Positions 8,457 to 16,426 of a DNA stretch of 64,000 nucleotides are shown piece after piece. How positions within the stretch are numbered: the first letter of the stretch is position 1; each line of letters opens with the position of its first letter. A program made the position numbers and the translations under genes. The notes beneath the pieces are model-generated. The model saw only the letters and a list, made by a program, of their open reading frames with translations, searched no databases and was not told the origin of the DNA. This DNA is from Halomonas sp. 7T (GTDB lineage Bacteria; Pseudomonadota; Gammaproteobacteria; Pseudomonadales; Halomonadaceae), in assembly GCF_025643255.1 (NCBI RefSeq), contig NZ_CP087112.1, forward strand, positions 1,550,001-1,614,000, in the 5' to 3' direction.

Positions 8457-9500
8457 ATGATCGAAATTAGCAACGTTAGTAAAACCTACGGCACTGGCAG
8501 TAGTGCCGTCCATGCCCTAAAAGACGTCAATTTAACGATTCCCAAAGGTACTATTCACGGCGTTATTGGCCTTTCAGGCGCAGGCAAATCAACCCTTATC
8601 CGCTGCGTGAACCTGCTTGAACGACCAAGCACCGGTAGCGTGTCCGTCGATGGTCAGGAAATGACTCGCCTTAGCCGCGGCGAACTAAACCGCGCGAGGC
8701 ACCGCATCGGCATGATTTTCCAGCACTTCAACCTGCTCACAACGCGCACGGTCTTTGACAATGTCGCCCTGCCTCTTGAGCTAATGGGCGAAAGCCGCAG
8801 CGCCATAAAGGAACGCGTATTACCGCTTCTGGAGCTAGTGGGCTTATCTGATAAAGCCAAGCAGTACCCGGCCCAGCTTTCAGGTGGCCAAAAGCAGCGT
8901 GTCGCCATCGCCCGCGCACTGGCTAGCAAACCCAACGTATTACTGTGCGATGAAGCGACCTCAGCGCTTGACCCCCAGACCACCAGCTCGATCCTTGAGC
9001 TGCTCAGAGAAATTAACCAGCAGCTCGGCATTACCATTTTGCTGATCACGCATGAAATGGAAGTTGTAAAATCCATTTGCCACCGAGTAAGCCTTATCTC
9101 CGACGGTGAGTTAGTCGAGGACGCGGAGGTCGGTGACTTCTTCACTGCGCCTAACACACAGCTAGGCCGTGAGTTCCTGAATGACTTTTTGCAGCTAAGC
9201 CCACCTAAAGAGCTGATCGAGCGTTTAAGCGACACACCCAGCGAGCACACACACCCCGTTGTTCGGCTAACGTTTTCGGGTGATGCGGTTTCGACGCCGC
9301 TTATTTCACGCTTAGCGCGGGAGTGCAGTGTTGACGTCAGCATACTCCAAGCAAAGGTCGAGTCTATTCAAGACCGTACGCTGGGGCTAATGATCGCCGA
9401 ACTGCTTGGCAGTCCCGCGCAAACTCAGGAAGCAATGGCATATTTAGAAGCACACCAACTACAGGTAGAGGTATTAGGTCATGTCCAGCGCAATGTTTGA
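8457..9500 (+). CDS. metN: Methionine ABC transporter ATP-binding protein MetN
   Basis: This 347-residue ATPase powers D- and L-methionine import. The nucleotide-binding domain occupies residues 1-240: Walker A GLSGAGKST, Q-loop MIFQHFNLL, signature LSGGQKQRVAIARAL, Walker B VLLCDEATSALD and switch histidine ITHEME. Residues about 270-347 form the C-terminal NIL (ACT-like) domain through which methionine inhibits the transporter. The ATG at 8457 has AAGG upstream; the longer upstream frame runs through the terminator and is rejected. The gene is under the SAM-II-type leader, and its 3' end overlaps metI. Confidence 0.95.
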   Translation: MIEISNVSKTYGTGSSAVHALKDVNLTIPKGTIHGVIGLSGAGKSTLIRCVNLLERPSTGSVSVDGQEMTRLSRGELNRARHRIGMIFQHFNLLTTRTVFDNVALPLELMGESRSAIKERVLPLLELVGLSDKAKQYPAQLSGGQKQRVAIARALASKPNVLLCDEATSALDPQTTSSILELLREINQQLGITILLITHEMEVVKSICHRVSLISDGELVEDAEVGDFFTAPNTQLGREFLNDFLQLSPPKELIERLSDTPSEHTHPVVRLTFSGDAVSTPLISRLARECSVDVSILQAKVESIQDRTLGLMIAELLGSPAQTQEAMAYLEAHQLQVEVLGHVQRNV

Positions 9501-10134
9501 TCTTATATTACAGGCCACGCTGGATACGCTTTACATGGTGGCCATTTCAGGCGTGATCGCCACCCTGCTCGGCCTACCGCTTGGCGTCATGCTTTACGTG
9601 ACTCGCCCTAGGCAGATACTCGCGATGCCCGTGTTAAATCAAGTGCTAGGCATTGTTACCAATATTGGCCGCTCCATCCCCTTTATCATTTTGATGGTGG
9701 CGATTATCCCGTTCACGCGCATGCTGGTAGGCACGTCTATCGGCATTAATGCTGCCTCAGTGCCGCTGACCATTGCCGCCATCCCTTTTGTGGCACGCTT
9801 AATCGAAGGGGCACTTAACGAAATCTCCCCGGGGCTTATTGAATCCGCTCAATCAATGGGTGCCACCCCCTGGCAGATCATTACCAAAGTGCTGATTCCC
9901 GAAGCCAGGGGCGGCATCATCACAGGGTTAACGATTACCCTTGTGACACTGGTCAGCTACTCTGCCATGGCGGGCGCTGTGGGTGGTGGTGGTCTTGGTG
10001 ATTTAGGCATTCGCTATGGCTATAACCGCTTCAACCCCACCATTATGTTGATTACCGTTGTTATTCTGGTGGTTATGGTTCAAGGCTTTCAAAGCCTGGG
10101 TGACTATTTGGTGCGCAAAAGTGACCGCAAGTGA
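9481..10134 (+). CDS. metI: Methionine ABC transporter permease MetI
   Basis: This inner-membrane permease has 217 residues and about five hydrophobic helices. The coupling-helix EAA motif that contacts MetN is seen as ESAQSMGATPWQIITKVLIPEA. GRSIPFIILMVAIIPF and the C-terminal GGGGLGDLGIRYGYNRF are typical of MetI. Its ATG overlaps the end of metN by 20 bp, so translation is probably coupled. An ATG four codons in is an alternative start. Confidence 0.95.
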   Translation: MSSAMFDLILQATLDTLYMVAISGVIATLLGLPLGVMLYVTRPRQILAMPVLNQVLGIVTNIGRSIPFIILMVAIIPFTRMLVGTSIGINAASVPLTIAAIPFVARLIEGALNEISPGLIESAQSMGATPWQIITKVLIPEARGGIITGLTITLVTLVSYSAMAGAVGGGGLGDLGIRYGYNRFNPTIMLITVVILVVMVQGFQSLGDYLVRKSDRK

Positions 10135-10248
10135 TAATAGCCTGCGCCTTTTATTGCTATAGCCGAATATAACCAAAACGCATTAGAATTTTGTTTTTTA
10201 TTGCTTCATAATCACACCTAACATTGACTGTGCCACAGGAGTGACACC

Positions 10249-11040
10249 ATGCAAAAACTACTTATTGGCAGCCTGACTGCCTTAGCCCTGGCAGTAAACG
10301 TTGCCAACGCAGAAACACGCACTATCAAAATGGGTACGGTCGCAGGCCCAGAAACCGAAGTCATGGAAGTGGCAGCTCGGATTGCGAAAGAAGAGTATGG
10401 CCTAAACGTAGAGATCATTGAGTTTACCGACTACGTTACCCCTAACGCTGCACTCGCTGATGGCAGCTTAGACGCCAACGCCTACCAGCACGAACCCTAC
10501 CTTCAAGCGATGGTCAATGACCGTGGCTATGACCTTGCCATTGCGGGTTACACCTTTGTTTACCCGATTGGCGCTTACTCTGAAAAATACGACAGCATCG
10601 AAGAGCTGCCCGATGGCGCTCAAATTGCACTGCCCAACGACCCATCTAATGAAGGTCGCGCACTTATTCTGATGCACAACCAGGGCCTGATCACACTGAA
10701 TGATCCGAGCAACCTGGAAGCCACCCCTATCGATATCGCTGAAAATCCGCGCAACTTCCGTTTCCGCGAAATCGAGGCAGCACAGCTACCTCGCGTACTA
10801 CCCGACGTGGACATGGCGTTCATTAATAATACCTTCGCCCAACCGGCTGGCCTGAGCCTTGATGACGCACTCATCAAGGAAGGCCCCGAATCTCCCTACG
10901 TCAACTTAATTGCAGTACGGGGCGGCGATGAAGAGCGCGAAGATATTCGTCAACTGGTTGACGCTTACCAGCGCGATGAAGTCATCGAAAAAGCAGAAGA
11001 GCTGTTTAAGGGTGCCGCCGTTCCTGGCTGGATTGAATAA
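10249..11040 (+). CDS. metQ: Methionine-binding periplasmic protein MetQ
   Basis: This substrate-binding component has 263 residues and belongs to the NLPA/MetQ family. A signal peptide of about 21 residues ends in NVANA. No lipobox cysteine is present, so unlike E. coli MetQ it appears to be a soluble periplasmic protein. Family segments include IKMGTVAGPETEVMEVA, the LADGSLDANAYQHEPYL motif, ALPNDPSNEGRAL and VDMAFINNTFAQPAGL. A strong AGGAG ribosome site precedes the ATG. It follows metI after 114 bp and is the third gene of the transporter operon. Confidence 0.94.
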   Translation: MQKLLIGSLTALALAVNVANAETRTIKMGTVAGPETEVMEVAARIAKEEYGLNVEIIEFTDYVTPNAALADGSLDANAYQHEPYLQAMVNDRGYDLAIAGYTFVYPIGAYSEKYDSIEELPDGAQIALPNDPSNEGRALILMHNQGLITLNDPSNLEATPIDIAENPRNFRFREIEAAQLPRVLPDVDMAFINNTFAQPAGLSLDDALIKEGPESPYVNLIAVRGGDEEREDIRQLVDAYQRDEVIEKAEELFKGAAVPGWIE

Positions 11041-11067
11041 ACAGTAAAGGCGTACTTTAGCCATTTC

Positions 11068-11095
11068 ATCAGGCCAGCCTAAGGGCTGGCCTGAT
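11068..11095 (+). terminator. Hairpin after metQ
   Basis: A near-perfect stem (ATCAGGCCAGCC pairing with GGCTGGCCTGAT) lies 28 bp after metQ and just before the methionine sulfoxide reductase gene. The T-run after it is weak, so it may only reduce read-through or stabilise the metNIQ message. Confidence 0.5.
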
Positions 11096-11120
11096 CTGTT
11101 TAACTGCATGAGGAATTTCT

Positions 11121-11594
11121 ATGCATAGCGTGGATTATGCGCTGCTGAACCGGCAGCTTAACGCCCTGCTAGATACACGTGACTGGCTAACCAACAGTGC
11201 ACAAACCTGCGCGTTCATTTACCACGCGCTAGATGACTTGAATTGGGTAGGGGTTTATCTCCAGCGCCAGCCCAGCCAGCTCTGCCTTGGCCCTTTTCAG
11301 GGCAAGCCTGCGTGCCACCCAATCCCCTTCAGCAAAGGCGTGTGCGGAGCCGCAGCTCGCCAAAAAGCCACCCAGCGCGTTGATGACGTGCACGCTATTG
11401 CCGACCATATTGCTTGCGATGCCGACTCCCGCTCAGAGCTCGTGGTTCCCATCGTGATTGATGGCCACCTTTGGGGCGTCCTTGATTTAGACAGCCCCCA
11501 ACTCGCGCGTTTTAGCCAAGAAGATCAGGCAGGAATTGAGGCACTGGTGGCAACATTTATCCGCCAGACAGACCTACCACGCTTTATCCACTAG
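11121..11594 (+). CDS. msrC: Free methionine-(R)-sulfoxide reductase, GAF type
   Basis: This single-GAF-domain enzyme of 157 residues reduces free L-methionine-R-sulfoxide to methionine with thioredoxin. The diagnostic segments LGPFQGKPAC, KGVCG and DHIACDADSRSELVVPI are all present. The three redox cysteines are C65, C75 and C99, with spacings of 10 and 24 as in the E. coli enzyme. It directly follows metNIQ, so one locus imports methionine and repairs its oxidised free form. It may be co-transcribed through the hairpin between the genes. Confidence 0.92.
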   Translation: MHSVDYALLNRQLNALLDTRDWLTNSAQTCAFIYHALDDLNWVGVYLQRQPSQLCLGPFQGKPACHPIPFSKGVCGAAARQKATQRVDDVHAIADHIACDADSRSELVVPIVIDGHLWGVLDLDSPQLARFSQEDQAGIEALVATFIRQTDLPRFIH

Positions 11595-11600
11595 CCATAA

Positions 11601-11633
11601 AAAAAGCCCCATGCTATAGAGCATGGGGCTTTT
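11601..11633. terminator. Bidirectional intrinsic terminator
   Basis: AGCCCCATGCT pairs with AGCATGGGGCT and has an A-run on one side and a T-run on the other. It ends the reductase gene on the plus strand and the tRNA-Val transcript on the minus strand. Confidence 0.9.
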
Positions 11634-11640
11634 AAGTATC

Positions 11641-11717
11641 TGGTAGGACCAGGCGGATTTGAACCGCCGACCTCCACGATGTCAACGTGGCGCTCTAACC
11701 AACTGAGCTATGGTCCT
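11641..11717 (-). tRNA. tRNA-Val (anticodon GAC), copy 2 in transcription order
   Basis: The 77-base cloverleaf reads on the minus strand from AGGACCATAGCTCAG to a 3' CCA encoded in the DNA. The acceptor stem AGGACCA pairs with TGGTCCT. The anticodon stem CCACG/CGTGG encloses the loop TTGACAT, giving anticodon GAC. The T arm GGCGGTTCAAATCCGCC is intact. It decodes GUC and GUU. It is identical over its length to the neighbouring copy. Confidence 0.97.
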
Positions 11718-11753
11718 AGATATACATCTAAAAGTAACGGTGTGCAGACAGTA

Positions 11754-11830
11754 TGGTAGGACCAGGCGGATTTGAACCGCCGACCTCCACGATGTCAACG
11801 TGGCGCTCTAACCAACTGAGCTATGGTCCT
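11754..11830 (-). tRNA. tRNA-Val (anticodon GAC), copy 1 in transcription order
   Basis: This is identical over 77 bases to the copy at 11641-11717, with the same GAC anticodon and encoded CCA. The 36-bp spacer and shared orientation indicate a two-gene tRNA transcript driven from the promoter immediately upstream. Confidence 0.97.
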
Positions 11831-11848
11831 GCTGCGCAACGGATGCGT

Positions 11849-11876
11849 ATTCTACGGCTTTATAGCTGAATTGCAA
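11849..11876 (-). promoter_or_regulatory. Promoter of the tRNA-Val pair
   Basis: On the minus strand TTGCAA (11871-11876) and TAGAAT (11849-11854) are 16 bases apart. They lie 19 bp before the first tRNA and remain intact outside the prophage end. Confidence 0.65.
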
Positions 11877-11943
11877 GTAGTTTCCATCCCTTCGAGAATG
11901 AGAAAAAAGAAAGCTCTCTTGCCAATTGCACGGGCAGATCGAC

Positions 11944-11948
11944 ACTTA
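11944..11948. repeat. Target-site duplication, left copy (ACTTA)
   Basis: Five bases ACTTA immediately precede the TGT that begins the prophage. The same five bases follow the right end at 49487-49491. Mu-family transposition makes 5-bp duplications. Confidence 0.9.
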
Positions 11949-12177
11949 TGTGGGTTAGCAGGAGATATGGCACAGCGGTCTAATGTGGGACTATAAACAA
12001 CAAATAGGGATAAGCTGGGATGAGAGGCGAAGTTTAGAGCCATAAATTCATAGGGTTACGAACACAACTCCAGTATATAGCGCGAGCAGATTAGACACCA
12101 ACAGTGCCAAAGACATGCAAATTGAAAAAGAGGCCGTTCCTACGTGGAGCGGCCTTTTTTGTTGGATGTTTGGCACT
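11949..12177 (+). repeat. Prophage left end with transposase-binding boxes
   Basis: The end reads TGTGGGTTAGC inward. A first box ending ATATGGCAC lies at 11958-11974. A second, ending TTTGGCACT, lies at 12161-12177, and an inverted copy (AGTGCCAAAG) lies at 12103-12119. The TGGCAC of the first box is at positions 20-25 from the end, exactly as at the right end. The stretch 11831-12180 has no gene; it holds the tRNA promoter, the duplication, these boxes and a terminator. Confidence 0.75.
12125..12160. terminator. Bidirectional terminator after the repressor gene
   Basis: AGGCCG (12131-12136) pairs with CGGCCT (12150-12155), with further TCC/GGA pairing inside. There is an A-run on one side and a T-run on the other. 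It ends the minus-strand repressor transcript and shields the prophage from host read-through. Confidence 0.75.
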
Positions 12178-12180
12178 GCC

Positions 12181-12903
12181 TCACAACCACCCAGCAGACC
12201 ACACGGCGCGCCCAATGATGTCTAGCTCGTGCAGTTGATCCTGGGGCACCAGCACTTTGTCATATTCCTTATTCGCACTGATGATCGAAATGCCATTGAA
12301 CTGGCGCTGCAGCCGCTTGGCGTAAAGGTGTCCATCCAGCCGCAAGATATAGATACCCTCGCCCTCAATCGTCGTCCTGGTGTGATCAATCAATACCGTG
12401 TCGCCGCTGTGAAGCACCGGTTCCATCGAGTCCCCATCAATACGGATCGCCGAGAGGTGATCCGGCGTTAGCCCCTGCTTGCGCAGCGAATAGCGCGTAA
12501 AGCTGATATGTGTCAACACACGGCAGTTCTCGTTCCAAGCCCCATCACCCGCGCTGCACTGCGCGTCATACAGCGGAACAAAGGCATAGTCTTCCATGCC
12601 AGGAACTTCCGTAACCAGCTCTACATCACGTCTTGCTGTGCCTTTTGATCCCTCGCCAGTCATAAGCCACAGGAGATCAACCCCCATCGCATCCGCCAAC
12701 TTGATCAGTACTTTACGAGTTGGCTCCCCGCCTTTTAGGTAACGCTGAAGACCTCCCTGAGAGATGCCAGCCTTTCTCGCTAAAGCATTCGCACTGCCTT
12801 CTATAGAAGTCAGCTCGCGCAAGCGATCTACGAAACCTGTGTCGCTTTCATCTTCTATGACCGAACTTGAAAGAGTTTGCTGATCGTCCGCGTCTACTTT
12901 CAT
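12181..12903 (-). CDS. Phage C repressor, HTH plus S24 peptidase domain
   Basis: This 240-residue lysogeny repressor has an N-terminal XRE-type helix-turn-helix (about 35-80: NALARKAGISQGGLQRYL) and a C-terminal LexA-like S24 domain (about 110-240). The catalytic serine lies in GDSMEP and the lysine in LYAKRL. CSAGDG near the domain junction supplies the Ala-Gly bond typically self-cleaved on SOS induction. The domain plan is lambda CI-like rather than that of the Mu c protein, so induction by DNA damage is plausible. It is transcribed away from the early genes and presumably binds the repeats at 12977-13009. Confidence 0.92.
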   Translation of the reverse strand: MKVDADDQQTLSSSVIEDESDTGFVDRLRELTSIEGSANALARKAGISQGGLQRYLKGGEPTRKVLIKLADAMGVDLLWLMTGEGSKGTARRDVELVTEVPGMEDYAFVPLYDAQCSAGDGAWNENCRVLTHISFTRYSLRKQGLTPDHLSAIRIDGDSMEPVLHSGDTVLIDHTRTTIEGEGIYILRLDGHLYAKRLQRQFNGISIISANKEYDKVLVPQDQLHELDIIGRAVWSAGWL

Positions 12904-12976
12904 GTTTTATAACTACCTGATATTAAAAAAATATATTTTATGGAACTAGAAAACGAGCTTTTTAGAACATGAAAAG

Positions 12977-13017
12977 CTTCTATAGCGCTTGATTTTCAAC
13001 TTCTATAGCACTATGTT
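12977..13017 (+). promoter_or_regulatory. Early promoter with paired candidate operators
   Basis: TTGATT (12989-12994) and TATGTT (13012-13017) are 17 bases apart and point toward ner. The 10-mer CTTCTATAGC occurs twice, at 12977-12986 and in the spacer at 13000-13009, with starts 23 bp apart (about two helical turns). Repressor or Ner binding here would block the early promoter. The identification of the operator is inference from position and repetition. Confidence 0.6.
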
Positions 13018-13068
13018 TATGGGGAACGACAGGTTAGACACCCCAAAAAACGCCACCGAGGTGACGCC

Positions 13069-13407
13069 ATGAGCCACGAAATTCCTATCAATCCTGCCCA
13101 GCGTTGGGAGTGGTTGAAATACCGTCTCCGCAGCCAGGGTTCTAGCTTGCGCAAGTTAAGCGACGAACTGGGCGTTACAGGCAATGCCGTGCAATTGGTG
13201 AAGTACACACCCTACCCACGTATGGAGCGCGCTATCGCCAAAAAGCTTGGGCTAGCTCCCCATGCCATTTGGCCAGAGCGCTGGAACCATGACGGCACCC
13301 CGTGCCGTGAACGGCCCAACCGTGCCGAAAAGCGCAATGACACATTATGTGAACAGCATAGCGTTTCTAACGTTTCGGCGCATCGTCAAATGGCGCAGGG
13401 AGCATAG
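13069..13407 (+). CDS. ner: Ner-like early regulator
   Basis: This is a small DNA-binding protein of the Ner/Nlp family, which in Mu turns down early transcription and the repressor promoter during lytic growth. The recognisable part is residues 1-70: WLKYRLRSQGSSLRKLSDELGVTGNAVQLV is the helix-turn-helix, and ERAIAKKLGLAPHAIWPERW is the family end signature. The remaining 40 residues are basic and unlike Ner, making it longer (112) than the Mu protein (75). It is the first gene of the rightward early operon, divergent from the repressor. Confidence 0.9.
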   Translation: MSHEIPINPAQRWEWLKYRLRSQGSSLRKLSDELGVTGNAVQLVKYTPYPRMERAIAKKLGLAPHAIWPERWNHDGTPCRERPNRAEKRNDTLCEQHSVSNVSAHRQMAQGA

Positions 13408-13409
13408 CC

Positions 13410-13847
13410 ATGAAGCGCGTCAAAGATACCCAAACATTAGACATCTTTGAGGTACCTGAGCCGGTCACACCACTGCCAGGCAGCGGTAACTATGCCGCCC
13501 AGGTCAGCGAGCTGGCAGGGGTAGTGCTGAAAGAGTGCCCGGTAGACCGCTACGAGATTGCCGCGCAAATGAGCCGCCTATCAGGTGACGACGTTTCCAA
13601 GCACATGCTGGATGCGTGGTCGAGTCCAGGCCGCGCCGACCACAACATTCCTTTCTACCGCATTCCACTTTTGGAAGAGGTCTGCCAGAGCCACGTCTTC
13701 ACCGACTGGATCGTCCACTTACGCGGCGGGCGCGTTGCCTATGGCCGTGAAGCGCTAGCTGCCGAATACGGGAAGCTTTCCCGCATTCAGGAGCGGGTAA
13801 ATGCGGATCTGCGCAAGCTGAAAAAGCTGATGGGAGAAGAGGAATGA
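13410..13847 (+). CDS. Early phage protein of unknown function
   Basis: This 145-residue protein starts 2 bp after ner. I see no catalytic motif. The middle part, ECPVDRYEIAAQMSRLSGDDVSKHMLDAW, looks like a helical DNA-binding-type segment, and the C-terminus (SRIQERVNADLRKLKKLMGEEE) looks like an amphipathic helix or short coiled coil. Similar genes are found at this position, between ner and the transposase, in Mu-like phages. Its stop overlaps the next start as ATGA, so it is part of the early operon. Confidence 0.75.
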   Translation: MKRVKDTQTLDIFEVPEPVTPLPGSGNYAAQVSELAGVVLKECPVDRYEIAAQMSRLSGDDVSKHMLDAWSSPGRADHNIPFYRIPLLEEVCQSHVFTDWIVHLRGGRVAYGREALAAEYGKLSRIQERVNADLRKLKKLMGEEE

Positions 13848-14128
13848 AGCTCTCCGATAACAGCACTTACATCCCCCACGATGAAGCTGACCTTCCGTTT
13901 AATCGTCCCCGCGCTGCTGATGAAGCGTATGGGCATGAGTTTGTAACATGCGGTCTAGCTGAGCTTGTTGAGCGTCGAAAGATCGAACAACGGCAGCGGC
14001 TAGTTGAGCGTGTGCGTCGTTACTATCGCGAGAATCCTGCCGAGCAGCCCACTTCTGAATCGATTCATGAAACTGTTTGTGCGTTATCTCCTGCCGCATT
14101 TGCCGCTCAAGCTGGAGATAAGCAATGA
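13844..14128 (+). CDS. Small early phage protein of unknown function
   Basis: This 94-residue reading frame starts at an ATG overlapping the previous stop and has a very strong ribosome site (GGGAGAAGAGGA). The central part, ELVERRKIEQRQRLVERVRRYYREN, is basic and helical. It overlaps almost completely with an equally well-started frame on the opposite strand (13899-14234). Both may be translated at different times, or only one may be real. No function can be assigned. Confidence 0.55.
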   Translation: MKLSDNSTYIPHDEADLPFNRPRAADEAYGHEFVTCGLAELVERRKIEQRQRLVERVRRYYRENPAEQPTSESIHETVCALSPAAFAAQAGDKQ

Positions 14129-14234
14129 GATCCGTTTGCGCATCAACAGTGCTTTGTAACTGCTCAAGCCATTCTCGGACGATGACGGGAACCGCCCGCA
14201 TTAACTCCTCATATTCTGCGCCATCTTTTCCCAT
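13899..14234 (-). CDS. Antisense helical protein overlapping the early gene
   Basis: This minus-strand frame of 111 residues starts at an ATG (14232-14234) preceded by AGAGGA at good spacing. The product is glutamine-rich, helical and protein-like (EWLEQLQSTVDAQTDLIAYL; FDAQQAQLDRMLQTHAHTL) and could form a coiled coil. It fills the otherwise empty 14129-14234 and opposes the frame at 13844-14128. The frame continues upstream to 14579, but that extension runs through the transposase gene in reverse and is rejected. Function unknown. Confidence 0.45.
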   Translation of the reverse strand: MGKDGAEYEELMRAVPVIVREWLEQLQSTVDAQTDLIAYLQLERQMRQEITHKQFHESIQKWAARQDSRDSNDAHAQLAAAVVRSFDAQQAQLDRMLQTHAHTLHQQRGDD

Positions 14235-14324
14235 TGGGCGTTCCTCTAAGGGTGATTTGGGTTTGGGTTGCACCTCCCAATCTACCGCAGAGTGCAACGC
14301 CCGCCTATTCCAGCGGGGGCGTGT

Positions 14325-16385
14325 ATGAACTGGTACTCCGCCAAAGAACTGGCCGGGCTGCCCGGTATGCCCGGCACCGTCCAAGGTGTTAAGGCCAAAG
14401 CTAACGCTCAGCGCTGGGAAGCACAGAAGCGCATGGGTCGCGGCGGCGGTTACGAATACGCCTTTGCCGTCCTGCCCACCGAAACCCAAAACGCCTTGCT
14501 TTTGGCACAGGCAGATAACGCCGCGCCAACGCCTGTTAGCACCGTCGCGCCGCAACAGGAAGAACAGCGTCCAGGCCAACTGCAGCTAACCGATGCCCAG
14601 CGCCAAGTGATGACGGCCCGTGTCGCGTTCGTTCGCGAGATTGAGCGCATGAGCAAGATGGTCAGCCAGCAGCGCGCTATCGAAACGTTAGTTGCTCACG
14701 CCCAAGCCGACGATCTAACGCCGTATCTAAAGCAGCGCGTGGTGTTGGCCAACGACCGTAAAACCGAAACCCGCACCCTCAGCGAGCGCACCCTAAAGCG
14801 CTGGATCGCTGACTTTCGCAAGCACGGCGAGCGCGGCCTTGCGCCTAAGCGCCGCCAAGCAGATATGAGCATGCCCGTTTGGGCCGGTGATTTTCTCAAG
14901 CGCTACCAGAAGCCGCAGAAGCCCAGCGTAGAAGCTGCTTACCAATTGCTGGTCGAGCAGACCCCACCGCCACACCCCTCTATACACCAGGTGCGCCGCT
15001 GGCTTGCCAAGCTTTCACCGGAAGCGCGTGAGCGTGGCCGCATGGGTGCCCATGAGCTTAAAGCGCTACAGCCCTTTAAACGGCGTAAAACAGATGACCT
15101 CTGGCCCAACGACGTTTGGGTAGCGGATGGCCATACCTTTGATGCCGAAGTGATCAACCCGCTTACCGGCCAAGCCTTCCGCCCCGAGATCACGCTAATA
15201 ATTGACTGGGCAACCCGCCGGATTGTTGGCTTTGCCTTAAACCTTGCCGAATCCACCGTAGCCACGCTGGATGCGCTGCGCGATGCCGTTAGCCGCGTGG
15301 GCATGTTCAATCTGTTTTACGTCGATAACGGCTCAGGCTTTGACAACGCCACTGTTTATGAAGTGGTAGACCGTTTAGGCGGCACCATTACCCACTCGCT
15401 GCCTTATAACTCACAGGCACGCGGCGTGATTGAACGCCCGCACAAAACCATCCTAGTGCGGTTGGCTAAAACCATGGACAGCTATATCGGCGCGGACATG
15501 GATAAAGAAGCCGCAACCAAAGCGCACAAGTTAAGCCGCCGCGATATTAAACAGGGGTTAAAGCCCGCGCTAATACCCACGTTTCAAGAATTCTTCGACC
15601 GCTTAAACGATGCGTTAGATGTTTATAACCACCGCTCTCATAAAGGGCTGCCCAAAGTACGCGACTTAGATAGTGGCAAGTTGCGCCACCAAAGCCCCAT
15701 GGAAGCCTGGAAGAGCGCCGAGGCAGAAGGCTTTGAAGCGCTGACCGCGCCTTCTGATGTGGTCGCCTCCCTCATGCGCCCACAAGAAGTGCGCAAAACC
15801 AACCGTGGCGAAGTGCGCATCAACGGTGGCCTCTACTTCCTGGATGCCCTGCGCGATATGCACGGCGAAGAGATCCGCGTCGCCTGGGACTACCGCGATA
15901 CCGGCAGCGTCGGAGTTTACACCCTGGAAGGCGAACACCTTGGCGACGCCATTCTCGACGGCAACGCCACCCCCGCCATGCCTGCCACGATGATCCAGCG
16001 CGCCGCCGAAAAACGCGAAAAAGGCCAGCTCAACCGCTTGGTGCAGAAAGCCAAGGTGATCACCGGCAGCGATGTGGAAATCAAAACGATTACCCCAGCC
16101 GCCCGCCAATCAGACGAAAAGCAGGCAGCCGCAGGCCGGGCCTACGCCAAGCAACTGGCGGATCAAGGCACCCGCTTTCAGATACCCCACAACAAGATGG
16201 AGCGTTATCGGCTTTGGAAAAAGCTGGATGCCCAACTTCAGCAAGAAGAGGAAGTGCCGGAAGCCGCCCGTGAATGGCACGACCGTTACCAGCACCACAG
16301 TGATTTAAAAGCCATCGCCAAGGTGATGGATGCAGAAATGGATGCAGGTGGGCGGCAACCCACCCGCACCCGACGGGCCGTCTGA
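14325..16385 (+). CDS. Mu-type transposase A (DDE)
   Basis: This 686-residue protein joins the phage ends to target DNA. Residues about 1-60 form the Mu-type winged-helix end-binding domain (MNWYSAKELAGLPGMPGTVQGVK). A second HTH region follows at about 100-230. The catalytic RNase H-like core has D268 (WVADGH), D334 (FYVDNGSG) and E370 (VIERPH), matching MuA D269, D336 and E392. The C-terminal region (about 480-686) corresponds to the Mu transposase beta-barrel and B-binding tail. The ATG at 14325 is chosen because MNWYSAKELAG is the conserved beginning. Its binding boxes at both prophage ends are visible. Confidence 0.96.
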   Translation: MNWYSAKELAGLPGMPGTVQGVKAKANAQRWEAQKRMGRGGGYEYAFAVLPTETQNALLLAQADNAAPTPVSTVAPQQEEQRPGQLQLTDAQRQVMTARVAFVREIERMSKMVSQQRAIETLVAHAQADDLTPYLKQRVVLANDRKTETRTLSERTLKRWIADFRKHGERGLAPKRRQADMSMPVWAGDFLKRYQKPQKPSVEAAYQLLVEQTPPPHPSIHQVRRWLAKLSPEARERGRMGAHELKALQPFKRRKTDDLWPNDVWVADGHTFDAEVINPLTGQAFRPEITLIIDWATRRIVGFALNLAESTVATLDALRDAVSRVGMFNLFYVDNGSGFDNATVYEVVDRLGGTITHSLPYNSQARGVIERPHKTILVRLAKTMDSYIGADMDKEAATKAHKLSRRDIKQGLKPALIPTFQEFFDRLNDALDVYNHRSHKGLPKVRDLDSGKLRHQSPMEAWKSAEAEGFEALTAPSDVVASLMRPQEVRKTNRGEVRINGGLYFLDALRDMHGEEIRVAWDYRDTGSVGVYTLEGEHLGDAILDGNATPAMPATMIQRAAEKREKGQLNRLVQKAKVITGSDVEIKTITPAARQSDEKQAAAGRAYAKQLADQGTRFQIPHNKMERYRLWKKLDAQLQQEEEVPEAAREWHDRYQHHSDLKAIAKVMDAEMDAGGRQPTRTRRAV

Positions 16386-16426
16386 ACCACGGCCCACGAC
16401 ACCCCAACCTAAGAGAAGGAAGCACT

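Noticed and set aside
14235..14579. Upstream extension of the antisense gene
   Set aside because: It is the reverse of the transposase start region and has a low-complexity, non-protein-like composition.
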